From Pseudomonadota bacterium (GTDB lineage Bacteria; Myxococcota; Polyangia; Polyangiales; Polyangiaceae), in assembly GCA_023419055.1 (NCBI GenBank), contig JAEZYO010000415.1:1-64000 (forward strand): 64,000 nt of DNA. The letters run 5' to 3'. The number at the start of each line of letters is the position of its first letter. Positions within the stretch are counted from its first letter, which is position 1. This document shows, in pieces, positions 60,136-64,000 of this stretch. The translations under genes were made by a program, and so were the position numbers. Under the pieces are notes generated by a model. The model ran no database searches. It was given only the letters and a program-made list of their open reading frames with translations, and was not told the origin of the DNA.

Positions 60136-61467
60136 ATGGATACGCTCATCGTCGGCAAAGTGAACGACCGGTCCGCCTGTATTGGCGTGATCGGGCAGGG
60201 TTACGTCGGCCTCCCGCTCGGCCTCGTGTTCAGCGAGGCCGGGTTCTCAGTCATCGGCTTCGACGTCGACGCCCGGAAGGTCACTGCCATCAGCCGGGGT
60301 GAGTCGTACATCCGCCATATCGGAGCGGACCGAGTTGCCCGTGCCGTGAAGAGCGGCCGCTATGCGGCCACCATCGATTACGACAGGCTGGGGGAGTGCG
60401 ACGCGATCATGATCTGCGTCCCCACGCCACTCGGGAAGCACCGGGAGCCGGACAACTCCTTCATCCACGCCACCGCCCGCGAGATCGCGCCGCGTCTGCG
60501 GCGCGGGCAGCTCGTGGTACTCGAGTCGACCACGTATCCGGGCACGACCGACCAGGAGGTAAGGCCCATCCTGGAGTCGAGCGGGCTCCAGTGTGGGAAG
60601 GACTTCCTGGTCGCCTTTTCACCCGAGCGCGAGGATCCGGGCAACTCACAGTTCTCGACGCGCTCCATTCCCAAGATCGTAGGCGGCATCGATCCCGCGG
60701 CCACGCGAGCGGCGGCCGCTCTCTACGCCGCCGCGCTCGAGCGGGTGGTGCCAGTCTCTTCTTCCCGCGTAGCCGAATCCGCCAAGCTGCTGGAGAACAT
60801 TTTCCGGTCAGTAAACATCGCTCTGGTCAATGAACTGAAGATGATCTTCGACCAGATGGGGATCGATGTTTGGGAGGTCATCGACGCGGCCAAGACGAAG
60901 CCGTTCGGGTTCATGCCGTTCTACCCGGGTCCCGGCCTCGGCGGACATTGCATTCCGCTCGATCCCTTCTATCTGTCCTGGAAGGCGGCCGAGTATGGTT
61001 CGTGGGCCCGGTTCATCGAACTGGCCGGCGAGATCAACACGCGCATGCCAGCGTTCGTCGTCGCGAAGACCGTCGAGGCGCTGAACGACGTCGGGAAGCC
61101 ATTGCGCGGGTCGCGCGTACTCGTGCTGGGGCTGTCGTATAAGGCCAACATCGATGACGACCGCGAGTCGCCCTCGTACGAGCTCATCGAGTTGTTCCAG
61201 CACGGTGGCGCGGTCGTGGAATACTGCGATCCCTTCTTTCCGGAGTCACGGCGCACGCGTAAGCACGACCTGCTCATGAAGTCCGTCCCATGCGCGCCGG
61301 GGGCCTTCGCCGGATACGACGCCGTCGTGGTGTCGACCGCGCACGAGCAGTTCAAGGACGAGCGGCTCTACGAGAATGTGCCGCTCGTGGTCGACACACG
61401 GAACGCGGTCGCCCCGATCCTCGCGAGGAGCGGGTCCACGTGGTCCGGCCGAATTGTGAAGGCGTGA
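60136..61467 (+). CDS. wbpA: UDP-N-acetylglucosamine 6-dehydrogenase (WbpA-like)
   Basis: This 443-residue nucleotide-sugar dehydrogenase has an NAD motif GVIGQGYVGLPLG at 17-29. Other family marks are VPTPLGKHREPD, ESTTYPGTTDQEVRP, FSPEREDPGN, and the catalytic cysteine in GPGLGGHCIPLDP near residue 271. The C-terminal domain has LGLSYKANIDDDRESPS. It would oxidise UDP-GlcNAc to UDP-GlcNAcA, the first step of the Wbp route. WbpB, WbpD and WbpE homologues follow in order, which fits a complete pathway to UDP-GlcNAc(3NAc)A. Confidence 0.88.
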   Translation: MDTLIVGKVNDRSACIGVIGQGYVGLPLGLVFSEAGFSVIGFDVDARKVTAISRGESYIRHIGADRVARAVKSGRYAATIDYDRLGECDAIMICVPTPLGKHREPDNSFIHATAREIAPRLRRGQLVVLESTTYPGTTDQEVRPILESSGLQCGKDFLVAFSPEREDPGNSQFSTRSIPKIVGGIDPAATRAAAALYAAALERVVPVSSSRVAESAKLLENIFRSVNIALVNELKMIFDQMGIDVWEVIDAAKTKPFGFMPFYPGPGLGGHCIPLDPFYLSWKAAEYGSWARFIELAGEINTRMPAFVVAKTVEALNDVGKPLRGSRVLVLGLSYKANIDDDRESPSYELIELFQHGGAVVEYCDPFFPESRRTRKHDLLMKSVPCAPGAFAGYDAVVVSTAHEQFKDERLYENVPLVVDTRNAVAPILARSGSTWSGRIVKA

Positions 61468-61512
61468 CACCGTCGTGCCCGCCTGCAGCGTAACCGCATC
61501 GAGGAACAACCC

Positions 61513-62466
61513 ATGAGGAACTTCGCGATCACGGGCGTGGGTGGCTACATCGCGCCACGCCATTTGCAGGCCATCCGGGACACGGGCAACCGCCTCGTCG
61601 CGGCGCTCGATCCCCACGACGCCGTGGGAGTACTGGACCGCTACTTCGACGACGTGGCGTACTTCCGCGAGTTCGAACGGTTCGATCGGCATCTCGAAAA
61701 GCTGCGCCGGAAGAACGAGACTGAGCGCGTTCACTACCTGTCGGTGTGCGCCCCCAACTACCTTCACGACGCACACATTCGTTTCGCGCTACGGGTGGGC
61801 GCGGACGCAATTTGCGAGAAGCCGCTCGTCTTGAATCCCTGGAACCTGGATGCCCTCGCGGAGCTGGAGCGGGAGACCGGTCGGCGCGTCTACACGGTGC
61901 TGCAGCTCAGGCTCCATCCGGCCATCATCGCTCTCAAGAAGCGCATCGACGCCGAGCGGCCCGGTAAGATCCACGACATCGATCTCACGTACATCACCTC
62001 GCGCGGCCGCTGGTATGGGGTCTCCTGGAAAGGCGACGTGGAGAAGTCGGGGGGAGTGGCGACCAACATCGGCATTCATTTCTTCGACATGTTGGCGTGG
62101 GTCTTCGGTGGGCTCCGGGAAATGGAGGTCCACCTCTCGGAACCCACGCGTGCGGCCGGCGTGCTCCGGCTCAACAGCGCGGCGGTGCGCTGGTATCTCT
62201 CCCTGGAGAAGTCCGATGTCCCCCGGGAGCAGCGGGACAAGGGGAAGACCACGTACCGGTCGCTCGCCATCGGCGGCGAGGAGGTCGAGTTCTCCGACGG
62301 TTTCACCGACCTCCACACCGCCGTCTACCGGGACGTGCTCGGCGGCGGCGGGTTCGGGCTCGAGGACGCCCGGCCGTCGGTGACGTTGGCCCACGATATC
62401 CGGAATGCGACTCCGGTGCGCTCCGCGCGGGAGCTGCTCCATCCGTTCGCAGCGCGCCGGGTCTGA
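61513..62466 (+). CDS. wbpB: UDP-GlcNAcA 3-dehydrogenase (WbpB-like oxidoreductase)
   Basis: This 317-residue Gfo/Idh/MocA family oxidoreductase begins NFAITGVGGYIAPRHLQAI (NAD motif) and has the EKP sequence at about residue 102 (ICEKPLVLNPWN). It also has SGGVATNIGIHFFDMLAWVF. The match with the WbpB group is good in size and neighbours. It oxidises C3 of UDP-GlcNAcA for transamination by WbpE. It starts at ATG 61513, 45 bases after wbpA. Confidence 0.87.
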   Translation: MRNFAITGVGGYIAPRHLQAIRDTGNRLVAALDPHDAVGVLDRYFDDVAYFREFERFDRHLEKLRRKNETERVHYLSVCAPNYLHDAHIRFALRVGADAICEKPLVLNPWNLDALAELERETGRRVYTVLQLRLHPAIIALKKRIDAERPGKIHDIDLTYITSRGRWYGVSWKGDVEKSGGVATNIGIHFFDMLAWVFGGLREMEVHLSEPTRAAGVLRLNSAAVRWYLSLEKSDVPREQRDKGKTTYRSLAIGGEEVEFSDGFTDLHTAVYRDVLGGGGFGLEDARPSVTLAHDIRNATPVRSARELLHPFAARRV

Positions 62467-62483
62467 CGAGCGCGGGGGGAGAC

Positions 62484-63128
62484 ATGGACTTCTTCGTTCA
62501 CGAGTCCGCCTACCTCGATGAGGGCGCCCGAGTCGGGAAGGGGACCAAGATCTGGCACTTCTGCCACGTCCTCGCGGGAGCCGTAATCGGAGAGGGGTGC
62601 AGCTTGGGCCAGAACTGCTGCGTCTCCGGGGGCGTTGTGATCGGGAACAACGTCAAGGTCCAGAACAACGTCTCGATCTACGAGGGGACTGTCGTCGAGG
62701 ACGACGTGTTCCTCGGTCCTTCGTGCGTCCTGACCAACGTCACCAACCCACGCTCGCAGGTGGTCCGCCGCGCGCTCTACGAGAAGACGGTCGTGAAGCG
62801 CGGCGCATCGATCGGCGCCAACGCTACCATCGTGTGCGGCATCACCGTGGGGCGATACGCGTTCATCGCCGCAGGTGCGGTGGTGGCGAGGGACGTCCCC
62901 GACTATGCGCTCATGGTGGGAGTGCCGGCACGGTTCGCAGGGTGGATGAGCCGGCATGGGCACCGACTTCCCCCTGCCGACGCCCAGGGCGTGATGACCT
63001 GCCCAGAGAGCCGGCTGCGGTACCGGGAGTCCGCCGGGATACTTCGATGCATGGACCTCGATGAGGAAGCTCCCCTACCGCCCGAGCTTGCGGTAGGAAA
63101 GGCTGTCTACGACACCTTCAAACCGTGA
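62484..63128 (+). CDS. wbpD: UDP-sugar N-acetyltransferase (WbpD-like, left-handed beta-helix)
   Basis: This 214-residue protein has hexapeptide repeats over the first 150 residues (IWHFCHVLAGAVIGEGCSLG, VVIGNNVKVQNNVSIYEGTV, GASIGANATIVCGITVGRYA). It would acetylate the 3-amino group of the WbpE product using acetyl-CoA. A C-terminal extension of about 50 residues contains CPES...LRCMD cysteines. The ATG at 62484 (MDFFVHESAYLDEGA) follows wbpB by 17 bases. Longer upstream frames were rejected, because they run through wbpB. Confidence 0.88.
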   Translation: MDFFVHESAYLDEGARVGKGTKIWHFCHVLAGAVIGEGCSLGQNCCVSGGVVIGNNVKVQNNVSIYEGTVVEDDVFLGPSCVLTNVTNPRSQVVRRALYEKTVVKRGASIGANATIVCGITVGRYAFIAAGAVVARDVPDYALMVGVPARFAGWMSRHGHRLPPADAQGVMTCPESRLRYRESAGILRCMDLDEEAPLPPELAVGKAVYDTFKP

Positions 63129-63135
63129 GGAGACC

Positions 63136-64000
63136 GTGACGTCGAACCCCATCCCAGTCCTCGACATGAAGCAGCAGATCCAGGAGCTGTGGCCGGAGCT
63201 CCAGGCCGCGTTCCAGCGCGTGATGTACTCCGGTCAGTTCATCCTCGGCCCGGAAGAGAAGGCCTTCGAGGCGGAGTGCGCCAACTTCCTCAGGGTGAAG
63301 CACGCGGTGGGCCTGAACTCGGGGACGGACGCTCTGTTCATCGCCCTGCGTACCCTCGGAATCGGGCCCGGAGACGAGGTGATCACCACTCCCTTTACCT
63401 TTTTCGCCACCGCCGAGGCCATCAGCCACGTGGGCGCGACCCCGGTGTTCGTGGACGTTGAGGAGGGCTCGTTCAACCTGGATCCGCAGCAAGTGGAGCG
63501 CGCCATTACCCCGAGGACGCGCGCCATCATCCCGGTCCACCTCTTCGGCCGGCCGTGCGACATGGATCGCATCCTGTCGATCGCGCGCGATCGCGACCTC
63601 AAGGTCGTAGAGGATTGTGCGCAGAGCTTCGGCGCCCAGTGGCGCGGGCGCAAGTGCGGGACGCTGGGCGACTTGGGGTGCTTCAGCTTCTTTCCCACGA
63701 AATGCCTGAGCGCCTTTGGGGACGGCGGCATGATCGCGACCGACGACGATGAGCTCGCCGGGCTCGCCCGCGCGCTCCGCGCCCACGGGAGCCGAAAGAA
63801 GTACTTCAACGAGCTGCTCGGCTACAACTCCCGCCTGGACGAACTGCAGGCCGCCATGTTGCGCGTCAAGCTCCCCCGGCTCGACTCCTGGAATGACCTG
63901 CGCCGCTCGGCCGCGCAGCGCTACGGCCGAATGCTCGCGAACGTCCACGGAGTCACTCTCCCGGAGATCACCCCCGATCACATCTTCCACCAGTACACGA
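63136..64000 (+). CDS. wbpE: UDP-3-keto-GlcNAcA aminotransferase (WbpE-like, partial, 3' end off-window)
   Basis: This is the N-terminal 288 residues of a second DegT/DnrJ/EryC1 aminotransferase. The motifs are SGQFILGPEEKAFE, VGLNSGTDALFIALRTLGIG, DEVITTPFTFFATAEAISHV, IIPVHLFGRPCDMD, and the PLP lysine in FFPTKCLSAFGDGG near residue 189. The GTG at 63136 (MTSNPIPVLDMK) has GGAG before it and is 7 bases after wbpD. WbpE transaminates the 3-keto intermediate made by WbpB. The gene order A-B-D-E differs slightly from the P. aeruginosa O5 cluster, but the set is complete. Confidence 0.86.
   Translation, partial: MTSNPIPVLDMKQQIQELWPELQAAFQRVMYSGQFILGPEEKAFEAECANFLRVKHAVGLNSGTDALFIALRTLGIGPGDEVITTPFTFFATAEAISHVGATPVFVDVEEGSFNLDPQQVERAITPRTRAIIPVHLFGRPCDMDRILSIARDRDLKVVEDCAQSFGAQWRGRKCGTLGDLGCFSFFPTKCLSAFGDGGMIATDDDELAGLARALRAHGSRKKYFNELLGYNSRLDELQAAMLRVKLPRLDSWNDLRRSAAQRYGRMLANVHGVTLPEITPDHIFHQYT

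Overview
The window is GC-rich DNA (about 70% by eye, with codons ending mostly in G or C and many GTG/TTG starts). It reads as a deltaproteobacterium-like member of the Myxococcota, most likely Anaeromyxobacter or a relative. That assignment is an inference from base composition, gene content and gene order. No rRNA or marker gene in the window settles it.

Layout. (1) 1-3.9 kb: sulfur assimilation. A sulfite/nitrite reductase (running off the left edge) and a cysG-type siroheme synthase lie on the minus strand, divergent from a cystathionine gamma-synthase-type PLP enzyme. (2) 3.95-25.7 kb: one minus-strand flagellar gene block of 26 tightly packed genes, many overlapping by 1-4 bases. It runs from fliQ-fliR-flhB-flhA through rod, ring, basal-body and hook genes to fliN-fliO-fliP, a FliA-type sigma factor and a TPR protein. 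The C-ring genes are abnormal: the FliG-like protein has no C-terminal torque domain, and the FliM-like protein looks more like a type III secretion SctQ protein. (3) 25.7-27.0 kb: a 1.25 kb gap without a convincing gene. (4) 27.0-42.3 kb: a giant RHS/YD-repeat toxin gene with a C-terminal nuclease domain, followed by a YezG-type immunity gene. The RHS frame (about 4,990 codons) is interrupted by a single in-frame TAG at 32962-32964, where the repeat pattern predicts a tyrosine. (5) 42.5-51.1 kb: an unusual locus pairing radical SAM proteins with glycosyltransferases. It holds a twitch-type radical SAM protein fused to a glycosyltransferase, a divergent second radical SAM gene, a three-domain glycosyltransferase fusion, a TPR protein, an unknown small protein and a GT2 enzyme. 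(6) 51.1-57.2 kb: minus-strand envelope polysaccharide genes (GT2, PAP2 phosphatase, Wzi-like outer-membrane protein, GT25, and a WbpM/CapD-type 4,6-dehydratase). (7) 57.2-58.3 kb: a 1.1 kb gap. (8) 58.3-64 kb: a plus-strand operon with an initiating sugar-phosphate transferase, a DegT-family aminotransferase, and wbpA-wbpB-wbpD-wbpE homologues for UDP-GlcNAc(3NAc)A. The last gene runs off the right edge.

How the parts work together. CysG supplies siroheme to the reductase, and the resulting sulfide feeds the MetB-type step. The flagellar block encodes the export gate, rod, P and L rings, hook and class-3 sigma factor, but no flagellin, filament cap, MotAB or chemotaxis genes. The right-hand third makes activated amino sugars and assembles a surface glycan. 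The radical SAM/glycosyltransferase locus between the toxin and the glycan genes has no function I can name. It is the best candidate here for an undescribed modification system.
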